This document shows positions 24,692 through 35,815 of a stretch of 64,000 bases of DNA, in pieces. The stretch covers positions 2,046,001 to 2,110,000 of the forward strand of contig QPFY01000003.1 of assembly GCA_003665825.1 (NCBI GenBank), in the 5' to 3' direction. The notes under the pieces are model-generated. The model ran no database searches. It had not been told where the DNA came from and saw only the letters and a list, made by a program, of their open reading frames with translations. The translations under genes were made by a program, and so were the position numbers. The DNA comes from Microbotryum silenes-acaulis. Taxonomy: Eukaryota > Basidiomycota > Microbotryomycetes > Microbotryales > Microbotryaceae. Each line of letters begins with the position of its first letter. Position 1 is the first letter of the stretch.

Positions 24692-27600
24692 GGGCGACGA
24701 TCGAGTTCTTCCGCCGACAGTGCTAAATGGACGATCTTCTCGGCGCCATCACCATATCCCTGAACTCTATTTCATACGCATGACTTTTTACCGGAAAAGA
24801 GTCGTCAGATCGACCTCTCAGAGCACTGCAATCATCATTGAAGGCGTCCGAACTAAAGTTTGTCCGCGAATGAAGTGTCGACCGCGTCATAGTTTCACCG
24901 ACGATCTCTTGTAGGAAACCTACGCTCACGCTGTTTTCACGCCGCCAGATATCACCTGAGAAGTCAACTCACCTCTTGACGCATTTCACAGAATTGCGGT
25001 CTGCAAGAGACAAAGACCTGCTTACGGGACACGCCCGGCGTGGCTCTGAGTCTCCGAGTCGTCTGCCATCGCGCGATGACCTCGCTTGTAATCGGATCAA
25101 AGATCTGCTCCTGAATACGATGTCTTCACCTCAAATCTTCCGACACAGCTCGTCTAAATTCCAAGAACAGTCTTTTAGTATAGGAGTATCAATAGTACAG
25201 GCCGCTTAGAGTGACCTGCACGAATTGACTTTGTCGCCGCGGACGCTGGCCGATTGCCAGTCGAACGGCCCGTGTCGACAAGCGCTGATACGCACTAACC
25301 TCGAAAGTACTTGCTCTCTCTAGCCCTGAAGGTCTCTCGCATCCTTGTTGGACCTTTGAATCTTGAAGTGCAACAGGTTGACTGGACTTGAGCAAATCGG
25401 AGACCGATCTCACAGCCGAGTGCGCCGAGCCTCGGGATCTTGCGCCGACAATGAGTTGATAGGCTCGACTTCACGTTCGCGCGCGCCAACACCCCTTTCC
25501 CTCTCCCCACTCACTGCTCACTCGCACCCCTTGACTCGGCACCGCACTGACCGCACCACGCCACAACTCGACGCCACATGCTTTCGCATCGTTCACATGC
25601 GCCATTCAATCTGCAAGATGCACCTCGATCTCCCTCACCTACAGCTCAACGTGTCACCTCAAGCCGACGGCGCGACGTCGCACAACACGGTTAACAACGA
25701 GTCCAACACTGCCATCTTCAACACGATAACTAAAACCGCCACCTGAGAGGGCGCGGTCACTCTCAGCAGCGTGCTAGCTCACGTCGATGCATCGCTCGAG
25801 CGTACTCGGTCGGACACGTGCTCGGTCACCGCATCGCCCAATCACCCCGATCGCCCTCTCGTAACCCGACCGATGAGTGTGGTGAGTTCTTCTTCCAGAT
25901 AGTATTCAGCGGGAACTGCAATCGCTCACCTCAACGCCAACCACTCACACGAATGCAATCCCTCATCTCTTTCTTGATCGAATTGGAGAGTCTCATCGAC
26001 GCCGCGAGCCGGGGGTTTGTCGGAACATTTGTTGCACGACCCGACTGATTTCGTCGATGTGCAGTTCGAGACCTTCATCGGCTCGAGCACCTTCACCTGT
26101 CTCGACCGCGCCGCGATTCACTCAACCTCCCGGGCCCGTCATCCAGCTCTTCGAGTCATCCGTCCAAAGCCACTACGTCTCAACTCGTCACTCTAAACAT
26201 CCCCCGAACTCGCTTGGCAGTCACAAAGCGAACGAACGTCCAAAAGGTCAGTGAGTGCCATTAACCTGACGGCTTTCGCTTCCTCCACACCGCGTGTTCC
26301 AAGTCTATGCCCTCCTGCTTATGTTTGACTCTTCTTTCGCTCCACCAGGTCTCAGATCCCGGCCTGCGCTTGACTCGACGCTTTAAACTCCGATTTGCTC
26401 GAAACCGTGTCTCGCTCTCGTGGATGGATGATCGCCGAGTCTTTCCGATTGAGAATCGAAACCTTTTCGGTGAAACTTGCTTTGCTCGACCTCGATCTCC
26501 TCTCGCTCGACCCTGACCTCAAAACTCAACTCGGTGCGATTCGACGATGGTGCAAGCTCTTATCTTTGCCGCTGCTGCCTCCGCCACCCACGACTCGATA
26601 TTCGCCTATCTCTCGCACCACTCGACTCGACTCGTCTTTTCTTTCACTGCACGAAGACACGACGACGCAATGCTTTGCCGTCATGGTGAGACGTCACTTG
26701 CTCGGTACGTGCGGCTCGACCTTACTCGACCCGGCACTTGATGTGTCACCTGGAACCGGCTAAGGCAAGCGGAACCCATTCAGCAACTGCAACACCCTCA
26801 CCATCACCAATCTCAACGACTCGACGACAAACTCGAAGGGATCTACATATACGTCCAGGCTATGTCGATTGCTCACTTGAGCCCTCGGGACCGGAACTGC
26901 TCGACCTCGGACGACTCGCTCAGACCGCCCACAGTGAGCTGTTTCGATCTAGGCTCTGGCTTGCGACTTGCACTCCTTGCTGATGAGACGAAGATATGCC
27001 GTGTCACCGCGTACTGCAGATCGTTGGTCACGGAAGACCTCGAATGGGAGCGCTCCCTCAAATGGAACTTCGCACCCACTCGCTCACACGCTCGCATAGC
27101 CCACATCCGAGTTAGTACATTACCATCCCTCGGTTTCTCTTGCGACAAGGTGCAGACTAGTTTTGGCCTTCTTGCCACGGAGGTTAGCCGGAGATCCTAG
27201 CTCGCCCAGCAGCTTTGGACACGCTGCGTGCGAATTGCTCCATCGCCCGCTCTCGTCATTAGCTCGCCAAGGCAACACAGACCGTCTACGTTTCATCCCA
27301 TGGCACCTCAACAACCCACCTTCCCGCTCGTCTCCTTGCCGTTCAAGTTGACCGGACTTGCACGCTGGGTTCCTATCTCGTCGATCGCACCGGCCAATCG
27401 ACTTGCTGGCAAAGCTCTCAAAGATTTCCCACCGAACACCTCCTCATCCGTTCACATCTTATTCGAAGACCCAACTTACTCGACCACCGTCCTATGTTGC
27501 GCACCTTGATCCAGACAGCCAGGACTCGGGCATCTTCGGACCACTCGGCGCTCGAACTCGGCGTCGGACGTTGACAATCCTTCGCACTCTCAATCGACCT

Positions 27601-29130
27601 CGGCGATTCACTCGACCAGCTGGGTACGTGCGATCACCAACCCAACTCTGCGACTTGTCCGTTCGTACAGACCCTGGTCATTCGGTCGTGAACAGCGCTC
27701 AGCGACGCACAGTGCTCCATCCCCTTTCGCTTCGCTTCTTCATGCACCCACCTCGCTTGGTGTCGACAAACTCGTTTGGCATTTACTAAGCGAGCACACG
27801 TCCGAAAGGTCAGTGCATGTCTTCGAGCTGAAGTGCTTCCTCCTCCACAACTCGGGTTGCAAGCGTGTGCGCTATTGCTCTTGTTTGACGGTTGATTTGC
27901 TCCACCAGGTCTGAGATTTCCGCCTGCGCTCAACTCGACTTTTTGAACTCGGAACCGCTCGCAACCGTTTCCAGTCCGTCTCCCAGAAGAATGGTCGTCG
28001 CCTCTCTCCACTTGAGGATCCAGACTTTTTCGGCAGGACTTGCTCTGCTCAACGCTGATCTCCTCCCCATCGGCCCCGACCTTACAACTCAACTCGGTGC
28101 GACAGATGGCTTGAGTATGCAGGCTCTCATCTTTGCCGCTGTTGTCTCCGCCACCCAAGACTCGATATTTGCCGATGTCCTGTGCGAGGTGGCTTCTCCA
28201 ACCATCCGAACTCTTGTGGGTGACCTAGCGCCCGGCCGGCTCGCCTCGAGATTGAGAACGAAGGACCACCTTGACTCTTTGCCCCACCGCTCGAGCGACG
28301 GTTCCTCCTTCCCTGCATTTTTGACGTACAAATGTTTTAGTATGCGCTCCTTGATGCAATACCATGTGGTCTTTGAGTTCGTATGTGCGGGATTGAGAAC
28401 CTTCCGATCTTCTTGCGGTCTCCGATTTGGTGCTTCCGGGCAGGACCTGAATGGAATGTTCTTGTATCGAATCTCACATGAGAATGGGACTACTAGCTGC
28501 TGAACGCCATCAAACTTGGCTATCTGAGTACGTCGCCGTGAACTCTGCGGAGTCACTGGATCGATTGTTCTCCTCGCTCACGCCGACCGAGCTGATGGCA
28601 TGCCGCTGTGGTCCCTTCAGAGTTGGCTTCAACCCTGTGATTGCATCCCTAGCCTTATTCTAGAGGCTATTTCCGACTGTAGCAACTGAATCGAGTGTGT
28701 AGGGGAGCTGTGTGCGGGCGTATGCCGTGATTCGACACCAAATCGGGCCTCGGCTTTCACGCAAAGTCGAACCTGTGCGACCCGCATCCCTCACCGACGA
28801 TCCTGAATGAAAGTCTGCTTTGACGCCGCAAAGCACAACATCGTGTGATAGATCTTTCAATCGTAGTGATAAAGATGCCAGAACTCGAGGCATATAGCTT
28901 GCAGCAGTGACCTGTTTGAACTAAATCATGTGCTGCGGCATCACTTTCGCTTTTTGATCTCGGAGAACGGTCGCGATGAAGATACGGCATCAACCTCGCC
29001 CTCTAGCACGGCACGCGTATCGACCAGTTTTTTCGGATAATCGAGTGTTCTGAGAGTGAGAAACATCTCTCTGCAGGATGGGCCTGCGAGAATGAGTCGA
29101 TTAGTCCTTACTCAAGTGGTCTTTCGGTTC
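24692..29130 (+). repeat. R-unit 4 (about 4.4 kb degenerate repeat)
   Basis: A direct copy beginning near GGCGACGATCGAGTTC. A tract of about 310 bp at 26493-26805 is identical to 9057-9370 of unit 1. The internal module recurs near 26515 and 28080. No gene is supported. Confidence 0.8.
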
Positions 29131-31580
29131 GGCGACCATCGAATCTTTTCGCCGACAGTGTCGACTATTCCTCCGCACCCCTTTATTTATCTCAAGTGAA
29201 GAATTCTGTACCGAAAGAAAATTGTCAGATTGACCTATTTTGGTCCCAACAGAGCATCACAGATATTGTTGAAGGCGGTCGAACTTGTCCGCAAACGAAG
29301 TGCCGGCGCACCTTTTTCGCCGACGACTTGACGGAGAAACCCTTGCGTCAAGGAGTCTTCACGTCGTCAGACATCACTGGAAAGCTCATTCAATCTTTCT
29401 ATGCATCCGCAAACTTGCTCACCGCGTTTCGGCCAGCGTGATACTGTGATGCGCTTCCACTGCAGGGCACGCCCGGCGTGACTCTTCAGCTCGTCTACCG
29501 GCCGATTCGTTCAACGACCCATGCGCTGACCTCGGAGGTACTTGCTCTCTCTGGCTTTAAAGGTTTCTCGCATCCTTGTTCGGTCTTGACAAAGATATAC
29601 GCCTTTATAGTTTCACTGGACTGGAGCCAATCGGAGGCCGATCTCACGGCCGAGTGCGCCGAGCTTCGGAATCTCGCGCGGTGAGCTGATAAGCTCGACT
29701 TGACGTTCGCGTGCGCCAACGCCCCTTTCCCTCTCCCCACTCACTCGCACCACTCGCACCACTGGCCTCGACTCGGCTCGGCACTGACCGCACCACGCCA
29801 CAACTCGACGTCACATGCTTTCACATCGTTCACATGCGCCATGCAATCTGCAAGATGCACCTCGATCTCTCAACTACAGCTCAACGTGTCACTCCAACCC
29901 GCCTGATGCGGGCACGGTGCGACGTCGCACGACACGACGAACAGCGACTCCAACATCATCATCTTTGGCACGATACGCCAACACCTCCATCTGAGAGGGC
30001 AGGGTCACTTTGTGCCGCGTTTCAGCATACGTCGATGCTTCCCTCGCTCGAGCGTTCTCGGTCGGACACGTGCTCGGTCAGCGCATCGCCTCGATCACCC
30101 TGAACGCCCTCTCGCCACTCGACCGATGAGTGTGGTGAGCTCTTCATTCCGATAGTACTCTGCTCTCACTCCATTCACTCTTCTCATGTTCCTCTTTGCT
30201 GACTCTGGTTCAGATCGCGCATCCGACATTGGTCGACTCGCTGGCATCCGAGCACCGAACCACTCTGTGACTTGTACGACCATACTCTGCAACTACAACG
30301 CGAGCCCGTCATCAGCACCATCGAAAAGATGCCCACCATTCCCCAGGTCTTGTATCGATGCACACATGACTCGATCCTCGTCGCTCCACCCCGAACATCA
30401 TTGTCGACCTGTGACGATTACCTCGCCCACCCCCACATCGTTCCCTCGCGTCGTCAATGTCAACCCATCACACGAACGCAATCCCTCACGTCTCTTTCTT
30501 GATCGAATCAACGGGTCTCGTCGACGAGTCTCATCGACGCGGCAAACTCGGAGTCTGTCGGAAATCTGGTGCTCTACTCGGCAAACATTTGATCGACACC
30601 CATCCGGACCATCGACCTTCGGTCCGATTCACCGGTTGACCGACCGAACCGTCAAACCTCTACAGCTCGGTCTCCCCCTATCCGTACCCACCCCATCTCC
30701 ACGACGCGCGAAGTAACCATCGGCTCGACCCTCGCAATGGCCGCCTCGACCGCCTCGACCGCCTCGACCGTCGACCTTCCACCGCACTTGTGCTCGATTG
30801 CCTTGGACTCACTGTCATCATCCGACCTACTCACCATGAATGTCAACCCCATGATCGACTAATTCTCGAATCTGACAAGTTCATCTATCGACACGCTTGA
30901 GCTCACCTCGTCTTTATCTGTGTCGCCGCACCTAACCGGACACTTGCCCGTGATCTTCACATCCACACCATCAGCTCAATCAGCCAGGTCCCCAGTTCGG
31001 TATGCTGTCATCTCCAACCCGGGTCTCTATGCGCTCAAGTCCCGTCAACACTGACCTTACTTGATTCAAAACCTCATCTGTGTTCCACAGCATTGCCCGA
31101 CATTCTTGGCGCGCTGCGTCCGACTCGCACGTTGGCCATCCTCAGCTTCGCACCGACTTGCTCACACATAGCCCACACCCCATGCCACACGCTTGTGATT
31201 GAATACAATGATTGCCAATACGACTTCTCTCGACCCGAGTTTTGTTATTTCCTTGAGATCAGCTTGACTCTTCTGCGTTCTTCTTGGTTGCATTGGCACT
31301 CGACAAGTTCGTCTCGACTCGACCCGTTCGGCACTCGCACGATCGACAATCAGCTGGACCCATCCGTCTTCCAGGCAACCCGACAATACGCGATGAACGG
31401 TCAAGAACCGAATGACTCCACTGTGTCCGCTTTGATGTGCCCAACTTGGCCGAATTGCGACTCCAACTCGTTCGGTCCACTCGAGCTTCGACTCGACGAT
31501 ACCTCGAACCTGGGTGACGCTCCGATGGTGGATGTAATGCATGTGAACGCCAACATGCAACGTAACATCATTGTGTGAAC
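29131..31580 (+). repeat. R-unit 5, truncated at its 3' side
   Basis: The unit starts normally at GGCGACCATCGAATC and continues through the long-version segment also seen in unit 2. It then stops near 31580, where sequence of different composition begins. A pure short repeat, GCCTCGACC three times in a row, occurs near 30741-30770. No gene is supported. Confidence 0.75.
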
Positions 31581-32560
31581 ACGAACATACATGATCGCAT
31601 TACCATGTGAACCCCAACTCCCATCATCGGTGACCGTGATCCGGGTGAGCGCTCGAACATGTGATCGTGTCCGAACATGGGGTTACAAGGGGATCTGGGT
31701 TGGGGTTGGCAGGCCAGGAAACTCATGGACCAGCTTTTAAAAACTCAACTTTTTTGAGAGGGTTCAAGTCCCAGGTAGTGCATTGTTTACATGAGCTGTG
31801 TCTAACTGAGGCTTATCCAAAACTTTTTCCTGACCTTCCTCTGACTTTGATCCTCTGTAGCACTTGCAGCAGGGGAGCTGCTGGCCTGAGCCTGGGCATA
31901 ATGAAGCTATTACAACTTCACTAATCAGCCATTAGAAAGGCAACCAGGCAGTGTAGTCTCTGCATGAGCTAGAGGAAACTGACCCCTATTCACAGTTTTT
32001 CCTGACCTTCCTGTGCCTCCGGGCCTCTGTAGCACTTGCAGCAGGGGAGCTGCAGTGCTGGACTGGCCACAATAGAGCTATTACAAGCAGGGCTATTGAA
32101 ATATTTGAGGACTAGTCAGCTATTGGAGTACTTACATGAGCTGGCCCTACTAGCCCCTGTCCAAAGTGTTTTCTGATTGGAGCTGGGCTGGCTCTGTGAA
32201 TACGGCACTACAGGGAGCCCCTATGAGCCTGTAGGTGTTGCACAGTATAGTCTATATATTAAAAATATTTTTGATGTGTTGAAGAGGCCCCTTAAAATTT
32301 TTGATTTGATTAATCTTCCCCTCCAAGCCCCCTCAGCATCACCAGCCTCAAGGTGTTTATCTGTCGCTCAGGGCCTTTGTGTGCCATGTGTGCCATGTGT
32401 GCAGTGGTGATTCAATGAGGGATGTAGGGAGGGGCAGGATGAAGTATAAGGGCAAATGACCCCCCCCCCCCCCTAAAAAAGAGTTGGCTCTTGAGTTAGG
32501 TAGTGGCCCCAGAAGCAAAAAAGTCACGTGATATTGTGTTTTTGATCTTCATTGCATCGA
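31581..32560. mobile_element. Foreign-composition segment with about 2.5 degenerate tandem copies, likely element relic
   Basis: Base composition changes sharply: TCGA runs disappear and the DNA becomes balanced or AT-rich. A segment of about 175-190 bp recurs two to three times. Its marks are CATGAGCT near 31790, 31965 and 32137, TTTTTCCTGACCTTCCT twice, and GTAGCACTTGCAGCAGGGG twice. A run of 14 C lies at 32460-32473, followed by TAAAAAAG. I found no long open frame and no terminal inverted repeat. It is best described as a non-coding element relic of unknown class. Confidence 0.5.
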
Positions 32561-32639
32561 CTCAACATCAGCACGACCCAGTGTAGCTCGAACTTTTCGC
32601 GGTGCTGCAAAGAGATTGCGCTCATATCCTGTCGCCGCA

Positions 32640-34127
32640 CCGTCCGGTGCCGAATTCAGATTCCTGTTCCCGCACCGTGCGGCGCCGAAACCAGATCTCA
32701 CTCGAGGGAGAAGACTGCGCTCGATTCCTGTTCCCGCACCGTGCGGTGCCGAAACCAGATTCTTGTTCTCGCACCGTGCGGTGCCGAAACCAGATTCTTG
32801 TTCTCGCACCGTGCGGTGCCGAATTCAGATTCCTGTTCCCGCACCGTGCGGTGCCGAAACCAGATTCTTGTTCTCGCACCGTCCGGTGCCGAATTCAGAT
32901 TCCTGTTCCCGCACCGTGCGGCGCCGAAACCAGATTCCTGTTCCCGCACCGTGCGGCGCCGAAACCAGATTCCTGTTCTCGCACCGTCCGGTGCCGAAAC
33001 AGATCTCACTCGAGGGAGAAGACTGCGCTCGATTCCTGTTCTCGCACCGTGCGGTGCCGAATTCAGATTCTTGTTCCCGCACCGTGCGGCGCCGAAACAG
33101 ATCTCACTCGAGGGAGAAGACTGCGCTCGATTCCTGTTCCCGCACCGTGCGGTGCCGAAACCAGATTCTTGTTCTCGCACCGTGCGGTGCCGAATTCAGA
33201 TTCCTGTTCCCGCACCGTGCGGTGCCGAAACCAGATTCTTGTTCTCGCACCGTCCGGTGCCGAATTCAGATTCCTGTTCCCGCACCGTGCGGCGCCGAAA
33301 CCAGATTCCTGTTCCCGCACCGTGCGGCGCCGAAACCAGATTCCTGTTCTCGCACCGTGCGGTGCCGAATTCAGATTCCTGTTCCCGCACCGTGCGGCGC
33401 CGAAACCAGATTCCTGTTCCCGCACCGTGCGGCGCCGAAACCAGATTCCTGTTCCCGCACCGTGCGGCGCCGAAACCAGATTCCTGTTCTCGCACCGTCC
33501 GGTGCCGAAACAGATCTCACTCGAGGGAGAAGACTGCGCTCGATTCCTGTTCTCGCACCGTGCGGTGCCGAATTCAGATTCTTGTTCCCGCACCGTGCGG
33601 CGCCGAAACCAGATTCTTGTTCCCGCACCGTGCGGCGCCGAAACAGATCTCACTCGAGGGAGAAGACTGCGCTCGATTCCTGTTCCCGCACCGTGCGGTG
33701 CCGAAACCAGATTCTTGTTCTCGCACCGTGCGGTGCCGAATTCAGATTCCTGTTCCCGCACCGTGCGGCGCCGAAACCAGATTCCTGTTCCCGCACCGTG
33801 CGGCGCCGAAACCAGATTCCTGTTCTCGCACCGTCCGGTGCCGAATTCAGATTCCTGTTCCCGCACCGTGCGGCGCCGAATTCAGATTCCTGTTCCCGCA
33901 CCGTGCGGCGCCGAAACAGATCTCACTCGAGGGAGAAGACTGCGCTCGATTCCTGTTCCCGCACCGTGCGGCGCCGAAACCAGATTCCTGTTCTCGCACC
34001 GTCCGGTGCCGAAACAGATCTCACTCGAGGGAGAAGACTGCGCTCGATTCCTGTTCTCGCACCGTGCGGTGCCGAATTCAGATTCTTGTTCCCGCACCGT
34101 GCGGCGCCGAAACAGATCTCACTCGAG
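32640..34127 (+). repeat. 35-bp satellite with CCGCACCGTGCGG palindrome and a 63-bp variant unit
   Basis: The basic unit is 35 bp and begins GATTCCTGTTCCCGCACC. Each contains CCGCACCGTGCGG, a hairpin with 6-bp arms, or a close variant. In eight places the unit is extended by a 30-bp insert containing TCTCACTCGAGGGAG, giving 63 bp. Variants alternate GAAACCA and GAATTCA at the unit end. Because 35 is not a multiple of three and no stop arises, all three plus frames stay open for about 530 codons; none is called as a gene. The array ends inside a CTCGAGGGA where satellite array 2 begins. Confidence 0.95.
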
Positions 34128-35546
34128 GGAGTATATAGGTACCATAGGTGGGGTACAGCCCAATTCCGGGATACATTTTGGAATAGAACCCCAAATTCCC
34201 AGTGAAAATGAAAATTGACAGTGCAGGGGAAATTGCTCGTGCACTGCTGAAATCCAGTTATTTGGCAAAACCGTCAAATCGAGGTGCACGGTCAATTGCT
34301 CGTGCACTGCTGAAATCCACTTTTTCGACTCTGAAGGGCGGCACGGGTCAAAAACCGTCAAATCGAGGTGCACGGTCAATTGCTCGTGCACTGCTGAAAT
34401 CCACTTTTTCGACTCTGAAGGGCGGCACGGGTCAAAAACCGCCAAATCGAGGTGCACGGTCAATTGCTCGTGCACTGCTGAAATCCACTTTTTCGGCAAA
34501 ACCGTCAAATCGAGGTGCACGGTCAATTGCTCGTGCACCGCTGAAATCCACTTTTTCGACGCTGAAGGGCGGCACACGTCAAAAACCGTCAAATCGAGGT
34601 GCACGGTCAATTGCTCGTGCACCGCTGAAATCCACTTTTTCGACTCTGAAGGGCGGCACGGGTCAAAAACCGCCAAATCGAGGTGCACGGTCAATTGCTC
34701 GTGCACCGCTGAAATCCACTTTTTCGACGCTGAAGGGCGGCACACGTCAAAAACCGTCAAATCGAGGTGCACGGTCAATTGCTCGTGCACCGCTGAAATC
34801 CACTTTTTCGACTCTGAAGGGCGGCACGGGTCAAAAACCGCCAAATCGAGGTGCACGGTCAATTGCTCGTGCACCGCTGAAATCCACTTTTTCGACGCTG
34901 AAGGGCGGCACGGGTCAAAAACCGCCAAATCGAGGTGCACGGTCAATTGCTCGTGCACCGCTGAAATCCACTTTTTCGACGCTGAAGGGCGGCACGGGTC
35001 AAAAACCGCCAAATCGAGGTGCACGGTCAATTGCTCGTGCACCGCTGAAATCCACTTTTTCGACGCTGAAGGGCGGCACACGTCAAAAACCGTCAAATCG
35101 AGGTGCACGGTCAATTGCTCGTGCACCGCTGAAATCCACTTTTTCGACTCTGAAGGGCGGCACGGGTCAAAAACCGCCAAATCGAGGTGCACGGTCAATT
35201 GCTCGTGCACCGCTGAAATCCACTTTTTCGACGCTGAAGGGCGGCACACGTCAAAAACCGTCAAATCGAGGTGCACGGTCAATTGCTCGTGCACCGCTGA
35301 AATCCACTTTTTCGACTCTGAAGGGCGGCACGGGTCAAAAACCGCCAAATCGAGGTGCACGGTCAATTGCTCGTGCACCGCTGAAATCCACTTTTTCGAC
35401 GCTGAAGGGCGGCACGGGTCAAAAACCGCCAAATCGAGGTGCACGGTCAATTGCTCGTGCACCGCTGAAATCCACTTTTTCGACGCTGAAGGGCGGCACA
35501 AGTCAAAAACCGCCAAATCGAAGTGCACGGGGAATTGCTCGTGCAT
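34128..35546 (+). repeat. Satellite array 2: 84/63-bp units, 17 palindromes
   Basis: The conserved left flank is GTATATAGGTACCATAGG onward, and palindromes run from 34221 to 35546. I count 14 intervals of 84 bp and 2 of 63 bp. The short unit replaces the middle of the spacer by TTCGGCAAAACCG. The first and last palindromes carry GGGGAAATT or GGGGAATT in place of GGTCAATT, marking the array edges. Confidence 0.95.
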
Positions 35547-35815
35547 TGCGAGATGGCATTGCAGCGTGAAACCCCGTGCACCGAGTAAGCCTGAGCCCCG
35601 AGCGCTGAACCGAGATCGGATCCGAAATGGGAAACCCATTTCGGGCTTCGGCGTATCGCTAGAGCTGAGCCACGGCAGACTTGAGGACTTGTAGACGTTG
35701 ATAAGTTTATTGCAACTCTGTCACGATCACAGCTGGCTTATATAGGCTTGATTTGTCCTATTCTGCGTTGTTTTTTCAGTATACTCAATTTTACTAGTCG
35801 TTGTGGCCTCGTCTG
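35547..35815 (+). repeat. Right flank of satellite cassette 2, with a hairpin
   Basis: This flank is shared with array 4 (60815-61085) but differs from the flanks of arrays 1 and 3 in its first part. It contains a perfect hairpin with 10-bp arms, CCGAAATGGG at 35622-35631 and CCCATTTCGG at 35635-35644, separated by AAA. From CACGGCAGACTTGAGGAC onward all four cassettes are related. It ends near GTCGTTGTGGCC, after which R-unit sequence starts directly. Confidence 0.8.

Noticed and set aside
32552..34218. Three overlapping plus-strand frames of 528-538 codons
   Set aside because: They are cyclic readings of a 35-bp satellite in all three frames, not proteins.
34119..35639. 506-codon minus frame and 455-codon plus frame over array 2
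   Set aside because: Same satellite artefact; the ends of the frames are simply the cassette flanks.
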